Part shown: one piece after another, positions 25,483 to 33,515 of the stretch
Numbering within the stretch: position 1 is the first letter of the stretch
Layout: each line of letters opens with the position of its first letter
NCBI GenBank assembly: GCA_017996315.1
Contig: JAGOHE010000003.1
Span: 1 to 39,425, forward strand
From: Kiritimatiellia bacterium
GTDB taxonomy: Bacteria; Verrucomicrobiota; Kiritimatiellia; PWTM01
Direction: 5' to 3'
DNA: 39,425 nucleotides
Notes under the pieces: generated by a model
Databases searched by the model: none
Told to the model about the DNA's origin: nothing
The model's input: only the letters and a program-made list of their open reading frames with translations
Translations under genes and position numbers: made by a program

Positions 25483-26385
25483 TCAATAATATTTCTCTTC
25501 CGTGCACCGGAGTTCCGGCGGCAACGGAGAATAGACACCCACGACTGCGATGTCGTCGCGGTAACGTTTATGAGAAGCCGCGTTTTGAAGGGATTCCACC
25601 AACAACCATTCTCCCACTTCAGGCCAGAAGTTCGGTTCTTTGGAGGGGATATGCTCCCGGGCTCGGGTGACTTGGGCCGCGAGCCAGCGCTCCAGATAGA
25701 ACTCATCCAAGTTCAGCTTCATCTGCGCGTGGCCCGCAATGGCGCGCACCACAGGCATGTGAAATCCATCCGTGGAAAGCCACAAACAATTCCCGGGCTG
25801 CAGCTCGATGTTCACGGGATCATTCAGGGCGTCCTCCACCTGCGCCCGCTCGCTCATGCCCATGTACGATCCGAGGCGATGGGAAAGTTCCGCCAGGCGT
25901 TCGGGAGTGACAAACGGGCTGGTGTGATTGGACATGAAATCGTGCAACTGATTCCGGTCATGGGTCAGGCACTGGGCGGAAGCATGCCCGTCGGTATCAA
26001 TGCCGATCCGATACGCGCGACAATCTCCCAAATTAGAGATGCGCGCGCTGCGGTCCCAGAAGCACGCGGCACAAAGGCAAAACCCAAACGCTTCCTGATC
26101 ATACTTCTCGCGGAGACGACTGATCACATCGCTGCTCGCGAGGATCGCCTTCTTCAGGTGATCGTATAATTCATCCGCGGTTGTGGGCGGCTCTCGGCGC
26201 AACGATGCTCCCAATTGCCTTTCCATGGCGCCCATGAAATTCTTCCATCGCAGCCGCTTCGGGCGTCCGACCATATCCGCCACCATAAAAATGGCGGCTG
26301 GGGTTCCGGGGACATCCACCCGTATGGCAAAATCGGACGAATGGCGCGGATGCCGGAAGGTGAAATGCTCTAAGCCTGAAATCAT
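25483..26385 (-). CDS. Degenerate PP2C-like phosphatase-family protein
   Basis: A 300-residue protein with a PP2C/PPM outline. Acidic residues that could be metal ligands occur in order: Asp18 (HSSDFAI), Asp37, Asp206 in LSTDGFH and Asp277-Asp278 in RDDIAVVGVYS. GDCRAYRIG at 120-128 matches the core strand. The normally invariant Asp-Gly-x-Gly-Gly motif reads ADMVGR (36-41) instead, so activity may be changed or lost. A GAGGTAA Shine-Dalgarno overlaps the stop of the upstream dehydrogenase, seven bases away, so this is the last gene of the coaBC operon. No signal peptide or membrane helix is seen. It may be an active variant or a phosphoprotein-binding pseudophosphatase. Confidence 0.78.
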   Translation of the reverse strand: MISGLEHFTFRHPRHSSDFAIRVDVPGTPAAIFMVADMVGRPKRLRWKNFMGAMERQLGASLRREPPTTADELYDHLKKAILASSDVISRLREKYDQEAFGFCLCAACFWDRSARISNLGDCRAYRIGIDTDGHASAQCLTHDRNQLHDFMSNHTSPFVTPERLAELSHRLGSYMGMSERAQVEDALNDPVNIELQPGNCLWLSTDGFHMPVVRAIAGHAQMKLNLDEFYLERWLAAQVTRAREHIPSKEPNFWPEVGEWLLVESLQNAASHKRYRDDIAVVGVYSPLPPELRCTEEKYY

Positions 26386-26392
26386 CGAGGGC

Positions 26393-27205
26393 TTACCTCA
26401 TTTCCTGTCCGCCCGTTACGTTGATTGCCTGGCCAGTCATATACGAGGCACGATCAGACGCCAGGAAACAGAGGACGTTGCACACGTCTTCGTAAGCGCA
26501 TCCTCGTCCCAGGGGAACCCGGCGGGTATAGGACTCGCGCACGTCGTCGATCGTTCGCGCGCCGGGAACCTTGCCCGCGCGCAGATATTGAACAAACAAT
26601 CCCTGCTTGGGATCGGTCCACAACGGCGACTCCAGCAGGTTGCCAGGGCAGATGGCGTTCACCCGTATTCCGTGTGGCGCCATTTCCAAGGCCACGCTCT
26701 GAACGAGCCCGATCCCGCCGAATTTGCTGGCGGCGTATGCCGAGTTGGCCGCGCTGCCGATTTTCCCTGATTTGGAACTGATTTGCAGGATCACTCCGGA
26801 CTTCTTCGGTTTCATGACACGGCAGGCATGTTTGAAGGTCAGGAAATTTCCGAACAGGTTCACATTCATCACCGCCCGCCACTTTTCGGCATCCGCCTCC
26901 GCGATCGGTTCGGCGATCAGGATGGCGGCATTCGACACCACGATATCCACCCGGCCAAAGCGGGCGACGGTTTCGTCGAAGAGACGCGCCACATCGGGCT
27001 CCGAGGTTACATCCACCCGCCATGCAGCGGATCGCCCTCCGTTGATTTGTGAGCACATCTCCGACGTCTTCTGAGCGGCGCTCTCCTGCACGTCGGCGAC
27101 CGCGACCGCGCATCCTTCTTCGGCCAAGCGCCGGCAGATCGCTTCGCCCAGCCCGCGTGCGCCGCCGGTGACCACCGCCACCCGGTCTTTCAACTCACCG
27201 CTCAT
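26393..27205 (-). CDS. Short-chain dehydrogenase/reductase, sorbitol-6-phosphate dehydrogenase-like
   Basis: A 270-residue classical SDR using NAD(P). It has the cofactor loop TGGARGLG (13-20), NAA near 92-94, Asn114, Ser144, and the catalytic Tyr157-x3-Lys161. The C-terminal half, especially SSKSGKIGSAANSAY, GNLLESPLW, RVPLGRGCAYEDVCNVLCF and the end TGQAINVTGGQ, closely follows SrlD-type sorbitol-6-phosphate 2-dehydrogenases, which convert glucitol 6-phosphate to fructose 6-phosphate. ATG 27205 was chosen because AAGGAG lies seven bases before it; an ATG two codons earlier would be too close. It follows the long medium-chain dehydrogenase by 39 bases. That pairing recalls SorE-SorD sugar-phosphate pathways; the true substrate is not proven. 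Confidence 0.92.
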   Translation of the reverse strand: MSGELKDRVAVVTGGARGLGEAICRRLAEEGCAVAVADVQESAAQKTSEMCSQINGGRSAAWRVDVTSEPDVARLFDETVARFGRVDIVVSNAAILIAEPIAEADAEKWRAVMNVNLFGNFLTFKHACRVMKPKKSGVILQISSKSGKIGSAANSAYAASKFGGIGLVQSVALEMAPHGIRVNAICPGNLLESPLWTDPKQGLFVQYLRAGKVPGARTIDDVRESYTRRVPLGRGCAYEDVCNVLCFLASDRASYMTGQAINVTGGQEMR

Positions 27206-27244
27206 GGTCATACTCCTTGCTCATCCGTGATTCGCACGCCGATC

Positions 27245-28912
27245 TCAGCCCTCGGCATACCGTGCTCGTAGAGCATTCTCCGCCTCCAGCGTCCACACTC
27301 CGTCCGAAAGGAGCGCCGAGACTTCCGGCGCGATCCGGGAGAGATCTTCCAGCCGGGTCAACGGCATGCCCCGGCAGGCGGGATAGATCAGGATCTTTCC
27401 GGGCACTTCCTGGTTCTTCACCGCGCGCATGCCGTCAATCGCGCCGTCGAGGCCGGCCACGGCAGCCACGGAGACATTGGTGTTGAGCCGTCCATCCTCC
27501 ACCTTCCGCAGCACCGCGCGCATGTCGTCCATCCGCGACCCGCTGGTGCCGATGAAATACATGCCGTTCCGGCAATACGCATCGAGATCCACGGGGCCGC
27601 CCTTGTCCACCGGAATGCCCGCGAAAATGTTAATGATGGCGCCAGGGCCGGAATCTCGTACGGCGGAAGCGACCAGCGCCGGCACGGGAGCCATGACCAC
27701 CGTATACGACCACGGCCCGGGCCGGGATCCCGCGCTGGAGTTGTATCCCTGATACTTCACGCCCGCCTGTTTCGCGGCAGGTTCCGCGAGATGGGCCAGA
27801 GCGGCCAATCGCTCATCGCTGAGATCCGCGGCGGTCAACTCAATGTCGGGAACGCCTTCGCACAGGTTGCGGATGACGTGCATGACGCCCATAGGACCGC
27901 CGGCGCCGATGACATGAATCCGGTCTCCCCGGCGGATATCCCCGCATTCCGGAATCGTAACCGCGGCCTGGGCGGGATCTTGTCCGGCGGTTCCGGCCAT
28001 GCGCAAGCCGCGATAGTGCAGCGCGCCAAGGGCGGTCTGGACCGGCGCTCCAAACACCTGACCGCACTGAGCGATCAGGATCAGCGCGCCGTTGCGGCAA
28101 GCCGGGAAAATCCGTTCCACGCTGGCGGAGATGGCGCCCAGATAGAGGACATCGTCATACGCCTCGGGCTCGAGCGTGTCCGGTTCCACGCGCCGCGCTC
28201 CCGCAACGGCCGGCGACGCAGCCGCCGCTCCGGTCCAGTCTGTCGATTTCGCTGCCGGCTGCGCGCCGAGGAACGCCGCCAGCTCCGGGCCGGGGGTCAC
28301 ATCCGTCCAAATCAGGCGCCGCGCACCTCCGAGCAGAGTCTGTCGCTCGGGAGTCCGGTAGGAGCATTCGACGCACGCCCATGGTTCCACCAGCCCGAAG
28401 GCGGATGCGGACCGTGTTCCGATCGGCGCCGGGAGCAGCATGCACTCGCCTTCGGGGGATATCACCAGCCGTTCGTCCAACACCACATATTCCTGCAGCG
28501 CGCCCTCGAAGTTGTATCCGAACGCGCCGTTTGATCCGGCAGTCTTGAGCCAGCGCCAGTCCGCTTGAATGAAATGCCGCTCGCCGGGTTGAAAGCGTTG
28601 AACTTTATTTCCTACGGCGACAATGGTGACCACGGGCTCGTGACCGGGCACCGTGGGACGGTCGCCGGGCACATAGGCGGCCAACGAATCCAAGACCCCC
28701 TCGGGCGCCCCGGAAATGACAGGCGCTTTACGCACATGACGGGAGAACTGCTGCAGCAGTTTCATGTCGGAGAAACACAACCCCACCACATCCACGCGGC
28801 AGAGAATCTCATGCGGGCCCGGACGGGGGACCGGCTTGCGGCAATTGAGTGTCAGTTGATCGGGCCCGATCAACTGGACCGCGCACTGGGTGGAAGGGAG
28901 GGATGGGTTCAT
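27245..28912 (-). CDS. Long medium-chain (zinc-type) alcohol/polyol dehydrogenase-like protein
   Basis: A 555-residue protein, far longer than the usual 340-400 of this family. The N-terminal GroES-like domain has GLCFSDMKLL with Cys46, PGHEPV with His91-Glu92, and LVEPWACVE with Glu176, the catalytic zinc ligands. The four-cysteine structural zinc lobe is absent. After Glu176 comes about 150 residues of a divergent Rossmann-like segment (LLGGARRLIWTDV; YDDVLYLGAIS; GALILIAQCG), then a second segment with the dinucleotide loop HVIGAGGPMG (333-342) and a normal C-terminus. L-sorbose-1-phosphate reductase (SorE) is a possible relative given the SrlD-like neighbour. ATG 28912 overlaps the coaBC stop by four bases. 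The reaction is probably sugar-phosphate or polyol oxidoreduction; substrate unknown. Confidence 0.84.
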   Translation of the reverse strand: MNPSLPSTQCAVQLIGPDQLTLNCRKPVPRPGPHEILCRVDVVGLCFSDMKLLQQFSRHVRKAPVISGAPEGVLDSLAAYVPGDRPTVPGHEPVVTIVAVGNKVQRFQPGERHFIQADWRWLKTAGSNGAFGYNFEGALQEYVVLDERLVISPEGECMLLPAPIGTRSASAFGLVEPWACVECSYRTPERQTLLGGARRLIWTDVTPGPELAAFLGAQPAAKSTDWTGAAAASPAVAGARRVEPDTLEPEAYDDVLYLGAISASVERIFPACRNGALILIAQCGQVFGAPVQTALGALHYRGLRMAGTAGQDPAQAAVTIPECGDIRRGDRIHVIGAGGPMGVMHVIRNLCEGVPDIELTAADLSDERLAALAHLAEPAAKQAGVKYQGYNSSAGSRPGPWSYTVVMAPVPALVASAVRDSGPGAIINIFAGIPVDKGGPVDLDAYCRNGMYFIGTSGSRMDDMRAVLRKVEDGRLNTNVSVAAVAGLDGAIDGMRAVKNQEVPGKILIYPACRGMPLTRLEDLSRIAPEVSALLSDGVWTLEAENALRARYAEG

Positions 28913-30141
28913 GGCGATGTAGGGGTGGACGGGTGAATCTGTCGCTCGGCAAAGTCCAGGAGCTTTCTGGCGCACTGCGTCTTGTCCAACTCACCCCAGG
29001 ACTGCCAGACACCGTCGGGGCCGAGCGCGTGAAATTCCGCGCGATCCGCGCCCATGCTGGGCGGACCGTTGAGCACTACAAGATCGAAACGTTTACGACG
29101 CATCTTGTCTTCCGCGCGCGGGCGGCCATCGCCGCTTTCCAGCGCGAATCCGATGGAAATCTGTCCGGCGGGACGCTGGGCCGCGAGTTCCGAGGCAATG
29201 TCGGGCGTCGGTTCGAGGGTGAGGACAAACGGTTGATCGGACTTGGGCGTCTTGTCGTCCAAAGTTCGGATGGGTCGAAAATCCGCCACCGCTGCCGCAT
29301 GAATGATGACCTGGGCTGTCCGGGCGGAGTGGCGCGCCTCGGCGAGCATATCAGCCGCCGAAATGACCGGGACAATCTCGATGGACGGATCCTGAGGCAG
29401 TCGCGCGGGATCCACCGGTCCGGTGATCAATCGAACATGCGCACCCCGGCGGGCGGCTTCATCTGCCAGCGCGAGGCCCATGCGGCCGCTACTCGCGTTG
29501 CCGATGTACCGAACCGGATCGAGATGTTCCCGCGTGGGGCCCGACAGAATCAGCACGCGTTGGCCCGCCAGCGGCGAAGTGGACTCCGTTTCGGATCCCT
29601 GGATCGCGCGCAATATATCGGCCGGTTCGCTCATGCGGCCCTCGCCGGTGGTTCCGCACGCCAGCACGCCGGCCGCAGGCCCGATACGGATCCAACCGCG
29701 ACGCTCAAGGATGCGCACGTTTTCCTGAACGACCGGCTGCGCCCACATATGCGAGTTCATCGCCGGACAGAACATGCGCCGACAGGAGGATGCGACGCCC
29801 ATTGCGCTCGCGGTCACAACGTCGTTGGCGAGTCCATACGCCAGCCGGCCGATCAGATCCGCGGTGGCCGGAGCGATGAGGAGCACATCGGCCTGCATGG
29901 CGGGATAGAGATGGGGAAACAGAGCGTCGCCACCGGTACATCCGGCATCCGGAAACATATTCATCAGTACGGAACGCCGGGTCAGGGACGCAAATGTGGT
30001 TGGTGTGACGAAATGCGCCGCCGCATCGGTCATAGCCACCGTGACCTCATGCCCGGCTCGGATGAGCCCGCTGACCAGCTCCGCGGTTTTATAGGCGGAA
30101 ATGCCTCCACCGACTCCGACCAGAATATGCATGGAGCTCAT
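28909..30141 (-). CDS. coaBC: Bifunctional phosphopantothenoylcysteine decarboxylase/synthetase
   Basis: A 410-residue two-domain enzyme for two steps of coenzyme A synthesis: joining cysteine to 4'-phosphopantothenate, then decarboxylating to 4'-phosphopantetheine. The N-terminal flavin CoaC domain has GVGGGISAYK (9-18), LFPHLYPAM with the catalytic His, APATADLIG, PAMNSHMW and ACGTTGEGRM with the redox Cys. The C-terminal CoaB domain has SGPTREHLDPVRYIGNASSGRMG and HAAAVADFRP. ATG 30141 is preceded at the right distance by a -10 box and no Shine-Dalgarno; an ATG three codons later is the alternative. Downstream genes are joined by an ATGA overlap and short gaps. Why CoA synthesis is tied to two dehydrogenases and a PP2C-like protein is not clear. 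Confidence 0.96.
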   Translation of the reverse strand: MSSMHILVGVGGGISAYKTAELVSGLIRAGHEVTVAMTDAAAHFVTPTTFASLTRRSVLMNMFPDAGCTGGDALFPHLYPAMQADVLLIAPATADLIGRLAYGLANDVVTASAMGVASSCRRMFCPAMNSHMWAQPVVQENVRILERRGWIRIGPAAGVLACGTTGEGRMSEPADILRAIQGSETESTSPLAGQRVLILSGPTREHLDPVRYIGNASSGRMGLALADEAARRGAHVRLITGPVDPARLPQDPSIEIVPVISAADMLAEARHSARTAQVIIHAAAVADFRPIRTLDDKTPKSDQPFVLTLEPTPDIASELAAQRPAGQISIGFALESGDGRPRAEDKMRRKRFDLVVLNGPPSMGADRAEFHALGPDGVWQSWGELDKTQCARKLLDFAERQIHPSTPTSP

Positions 30142-30147
30142 GTGCGG

Positions 30148-30153
30148 AGTTTA
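30148..30153 (-). promoter_or_regulatory. coaBC: -10 box placed for a leaderless coaBC transcript
   Basis: TAAACT on the minus strand ends six bases before ATG 30141, with no Shine-Dalgarno between. The -35 region is weak (TTTCAT at 17 bases, 30171-30176). It fits the pattern at three other genes here. The rest of the 195-base gap up to the GHL10 gene shows no terminator and no other feature I can support. Confidence 0.5.
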
Positions 30154-30336
30154 CCGGAAAATAGAATGGGATGAAAGCGCCAGCACATCGCACGATACCG
30201 TTTCCTGTCAATCCACCCTGTCGGTCAGGAATTGCGGTTCCGGTTCGGAATCATGCCGTCATGCTTTGGATGATTTGATCGCGGATATGGCACATGCCGG
30301 ACTGCCATGCGATGTCCCGTCATCGCGCTCGTTCGA

Positions 30337-32751
30337 CTATTCCGGCCGGGTCGGGCCCATGCGCAATACGGGCAATGTGGCGTCGCGCAGTTCAGCATTC
30401 ATGCTGAAAAGCACAAAGCCGTGCGCACCCGCCCGGCGGGCCGCTAGAATCTGCTCAATGGCCTGATCGGGCATCAGCCGGCTTTCGTTAGCCGTCACGC
30501 CGATTCCGGGATACACCCGGTCTTTTGAGCCGTTGAGTTTCATGTGTTGGGTGGTCAGGGAGGTGAACCGGGCCAGGTTTTCTGTGTAGGTCATGGGGCA
30601 GACAAAATCCACAAGGCCGTCCCGAAGCCACGCGGACCAGTCCTGGCCGACGGTGGATACGCAATCGGGATAGTCCGCATAGACGGCGACCGACAGCCGG
30701 GCCGAGGGTCGCGTCTTCTTGAGTTCCGACCGCACGCGGCGGACCAGGGCCGTGATTTGCTGCGCTCTCCATTCCTGAAATTCCCGGGCCAGCGGTCCGC
30801 CCGAAAGCACGTCCCGGGGCCACTGCGCCACCGGCTGTCCACGGGCGGCGGTAAAGGCCTGCCGGGTCCAATCGCTGCAGTCGTACGAACTCCCGGGATA
30901 GCGGATGTAATCCAGATGAATGCCGTCCAATTCGTGATGCGTGGCCAATTCGCGTACCACCGAGACGATCAGGTTCTGGTTGGCCGGATGGGCGAGATTC
31001 AACCACAACGTCGGTTTGCGGTCCGGTCCTTCGGCCATGCGCCCTTCCTTGCGCAGGCGTTCCACGTACGCCGGGGGGGCTTCCCCCAGGCCGGCGCATA
31101 CGATCCAGGCATGAGCTTCGATTCCCTGCGCGCGGACCGCGCGGACGAATTGATCGGCCTGATCGCCGTTCGATTGCAGGGTAAAAGATCCGGGCAGCAC
31201 AGCGCTGGGATAATGGGCGATGCCCCCCCACGCCAGGTTGGCGAACACCGCGGTCACGCCGCTGGCGCGCAGTTCCGTCGCGGAGCGCTTCCAGTCGCCC
31301 GCGTACCAACCCGTGCCGTCGTGATCCCACACTCCGCGGAATTCGCCGGGGACGGAGCGCTGGATGCGCGCATAGGCTTCCGTCAAGTCGGCGCGGAGGG
31401 CGCGCGCGTACCGCATGACCGCGCCATAGTCTTTTCGTCCGCCGGCGGATTTCATGCGCTGTTGGTCTTCGCGCGCGCGCTGCAGCGCGCGGCCGGCTTC
31501 CTCTCCCGCGGGTCCGGAGGGCATGCCGCGCTCGATGGAGCGTATCGCTTCTTCCGTCGAACGAAAGGAGTCCACCCGCCCCGCGGATTCCATGAGCGCC
31601 CGCGCGATTTCCGGCCAAAGTTCCGGAGCGTAGCGCGCGGCCAGGGCCGCCGCGAGGTGGGGTTTGGTGGCGGCGTCATCGGACAGCAGAATGTGCGACA
31701 TCCATGCCCCATGCTGCGATTCCACCCACGCGGCGTGCTCCGAGCGGCGACCTCGTTCATCTTCCCACCAGGCCATCACGCGGGCCTGGGGGGAAAGGGG
31801 CCGAGGAGGCAGCAGGTTACCGGACTGCTGCAGAACCCGCTCGGGGCCGTTCCATTCCGGAAATCCTTTGAACGAGAACGCGCTCCATTGCAGGGGACGT
31901 TTGGCGCGGACCCATGATCCAAGGGTGAAGCCCATACGCTTCGCCAACTCCGCATCGGCTGAATAGCACACCAGCAGCCGCCCGCCGCGGTCCAGCAACT
32001 GGAAAATTTCCCGACGCGTCGAATCCGGAAGCGTGGTGTTGTAGGGAAGCACGGCGATTTTGGAATTTCGGAGCGCCCCGCGATCCACATCTTCCTCATC
32101 CACCAGGGCGTGGGGAACGCGCATGGTGTTGAACCATTCGCAGAACCGATCGGCGGCCTCGGCGCCGGTTCGACGTTCGGAAGCCGGGACCGACCGGGTT
32201 CCCTTTACCACCGTCACGACCGGATGAATCACGGATAAGCTATGGAGCGCCACCGGGGCATCGAGGTCCGCGCCGCGCCATGCGGAGAACCGCACCCGCG
32301 TGATCCGGGACCAGCCGGCGGGTTGGCCCTCCGTCGCGCACTGCGAGGGCGAGATGGTCATGCGCGAACGGCCCGGGCGCTGAGGCCGGATCGTCGCAAC
32401 ATACCAGCCAGGTCCGGATTCGAGATAAAGATGCAGCGCGCGAAATGCCTCGGGCCGGTGCACGGTGAAGTCCACCTCCAGCGCCATTCCCGGCTGGAGA
32501 CGCAGGGACGCCCCGTGATCCCAGTAGAAACGATCCGCCCGGACACGATCGAAGGGGCAGGGGAATTCCACGCCTCCTCCGCGCACGGTCCGGGCGGCCG
32601 GCGTGTCGGCTTCCACCGCCCGCCAGCTTCCGGGCGTGAGTATGGGCTCCGATTTGCCCGGGCCTGCGGCCTGCATCGCTACCGTGGTTTCGATCCCAAG
32701 TAACGCGATTACTCCGATCGTGAATGCGCGGGCTATGCATGAAGGACACAT
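30337..32751 (-). CDS. Secreted glycoside hydrolase-like protein (GHL10/DUF187), multidomain
   Basis: An 804-residue exported protein. The first 26 residues are a hydrophobic signal-like segment (AFTIGVIALLGIETTVAMQA). The next 150 or so look like a beta-rich, carbohydrate-binding-type region. Around 200-300 an alpha/beta stretch (KIAVLPYNTTLPDSTRREI, LLDRGGRLLVCYS) recalls a glutamine-amidotransferase-like (ThuA/beta-galactosidase trimer) fold. The C-terminal half, from GEFRGVWDHDGTGW near 467, is a GHL10 TIM barrel with LAWGGIAHYPS, HAWIV, and DGIHLDYIRYPG near 609-620, where acidic residues would catalyse. GHL10 proteins include enzymes such as YngK/DigH that cut denuded peptidoglycan glycans, so cell-wall or polysaccharide cleavage is likely. 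ATG 32751 is supported by the promoter just before it. Confidence 0.86.
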   Translation of the reverse strand: MCPSCIARAFTIGVIALLGIETTVAMQAAGPGKSEPILTPGSWRAVEADTPAARTVRGGGVEFPCPFDRVRADRFYWDHGASLRLQPGMALEVDFTVHRPEAFRALHLYLESGPGWYVATIRPQRPGRSRMTISPSQCATEGQPAGWSRITRVRFSAWRGADLDAPVALHSLSVIHPVVTVVKGTRSVPASERRTGAEAADRFCEWFNTMRVPHALVDEEDVDRGALRNSKIAVLPYNTTLPDSTRREIFQLLDRGGRLLVCYSADAELAKRMGFTLGSWVRAKRPLQWSAFSFKGFPEWNGPERVLQQSGNLLPPRPLSPQARVMAWWEDERGRRSEHAAWVESQHGAWMSHILLSDDAATKPHLAAALAARYAPELWPEIARALMESAGRVDSFRSTEEAIRSIERGMPSGPAGEEAGRALQRAREDQQRMKSAGGRKDYGAVMRYARALRADLTEAYARIQRSVPGEFRGVWDHDGTGWYAGDWKRSATELRASGVTAVFANLAWGGIAHYPSAVLPGSFTLQSNGDQADQFVRAVRAQGIEAHAWIVCAGLGEAPPAYVERLRKEGRMAEGPDRKPTLWLNLAHPANQNLIVSVVRELATHHELDGIHLDYIRYPGSSYDCSDWTRQAFTAARGQPVAQWPRDVLSGGPLAREFQEWRAQQITALVRRVRSELKKTRPSARLSVAVYADYPDCVSTVGQDWSAWLRDGLVDFVCPMTYTENLARFTSLTTQHMKLNGSKDRVYPGIGVTANESRLMPDQAIEQILAARRAGAHGFVLFSMNAELRDATLPVLRMGPTRPE

Positions 32752-32758
32752 GGGCGAA

Positions 32759-32787
32759 ACTGTAGCCGCGGATAGGGAGCGGCTCAA
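32759..32787 (-). promoter_or_regulatory. Sigma70-type promoter, probably leaderless, for the GHL10 gene
   Basis: On the minus strand TTGAGC (32787-32782), a 17-base spacer and TACAGT (32764-32759) end seven bases before ATG 32751. No Shine-Dalgarno lies between. An alternative TTG start at 32787 falls inside the -35 box, which supports the shorter protein. Confidence 0.6.
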
Positions 32788-32880
32788 GCCTTACGTGAGA
32801 ATTTTCCTGCGTACGACCTTCACCCCGGAGGATACGGTGTATGTTCCCGTTGGGGTGTAGCCCCATGGAGGACCGGCAGC

Positions 32881-33399
32881 ATGAGCGAGTACTGTGTGGT
32901 GGCGCTGGACGCGCGGCGAGCCCGATTTTTCTCGTTGCGCGATGGACGTGTTCCCCGGAATCGTTCGGGGCCCGAGCTGCGGGAGGAAGAGGATCTGGTT
33001 AATCCGGAAAGCCGGATGAAAGACCGGGAGCTGTTCTCCGATAACCGCACCGGATCCAACCGTTGCGGGGGCGGACCAACCCGGCGGTTTGACGACCATC
33101 GGGCCCGTCATCGCGAAAATACATGCCGGCAGTTCGCCCGCCGGGTGATTGGCCAGTGTCGAAAGATGGAGGATCGCTTGGACCATCCGGAGGTGATCGT
33201 TTCCGCAAGCGCCATGATGCTCGGACGGCTGCGGAAGGAGTTGGCCGCGATCCCCGGCATGCGGAATTGGAAGGTGATGCGCGGAGATCTGGTCACCCAG
33301 CCGATGAAGAATATTCAGGATCTCTTGGCGCGGAAGGGCCATATTCCCGCCTGCGCACCGCCGGCTGGAACGGCGACCAATCGGTCCTCTGGATTGTGA
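32881..33399 (+). CDS. Host-attachment (PF10116-like) family protein
   Basis: A 172-residue protein resembling the family named from a protein needed for attachment to host cells, whose fold is related to eRF1/archaeal release-factor domains. It opens with CVVALDARRARFFSLRDG (5-22), which matches the family's opening strand, keeps the His-rich centre (DDHRARHRENTCRQFARRV), then VIVSASAMMLGRLRKEL and LVTQPMKNIQDLLARKG. The last 20 residues look like an unstructured tail. GGAGGA lies before the ATG at a suitable distance. The N-terminal half is unusually rich in Arg and Asp/Glu. The role is not known; the historic name should not be taken as evidence of host contact. It is divergent from the GHL10 gene. 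Confidence 0.66.
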   Translation: MSEYCVVALDARRARFFSLRDGRVPRNRSGPELREEEDLVNPESRMKDRELFSDNRTGSNRCGGGPTRRFDDHRARHRENTCRQFARRVIGQCRKMEDRLDHPEVIVSASAMMLGRLRKELAAIPGMRNWKVMRGDLVTQPMKNIQDLLARKGHIPACAPPAGTATNRSSGL

Positions 33400-33486
33400 G
33401 ATGCGGCCCGCTGATGGAAGGGGCGGAGGGGTGTGTTGTGTGCCGTTGCGCGTCCATGATGCGCAGCCCGCATCATGGATGAATGC

Positions 33487-33492
33487 TATACT
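33487..33492 (+). promoter_or_regulatory. Possible -10 box before the PHP gene
   Basis: TATACT lies 23 bases before ATG 33516, so the transcript would begin near 33499 with a leader of about 17 bases and no convincing Shine-Dalgarno. No -35 box is recognisable at 17 bases. It stands out in a 116-base gap that otherwise shows nothing. Confidence 0.35.
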
Positions 33493-33515
33493 GCGTAACG
33501 GACCCGTATTTCGTC

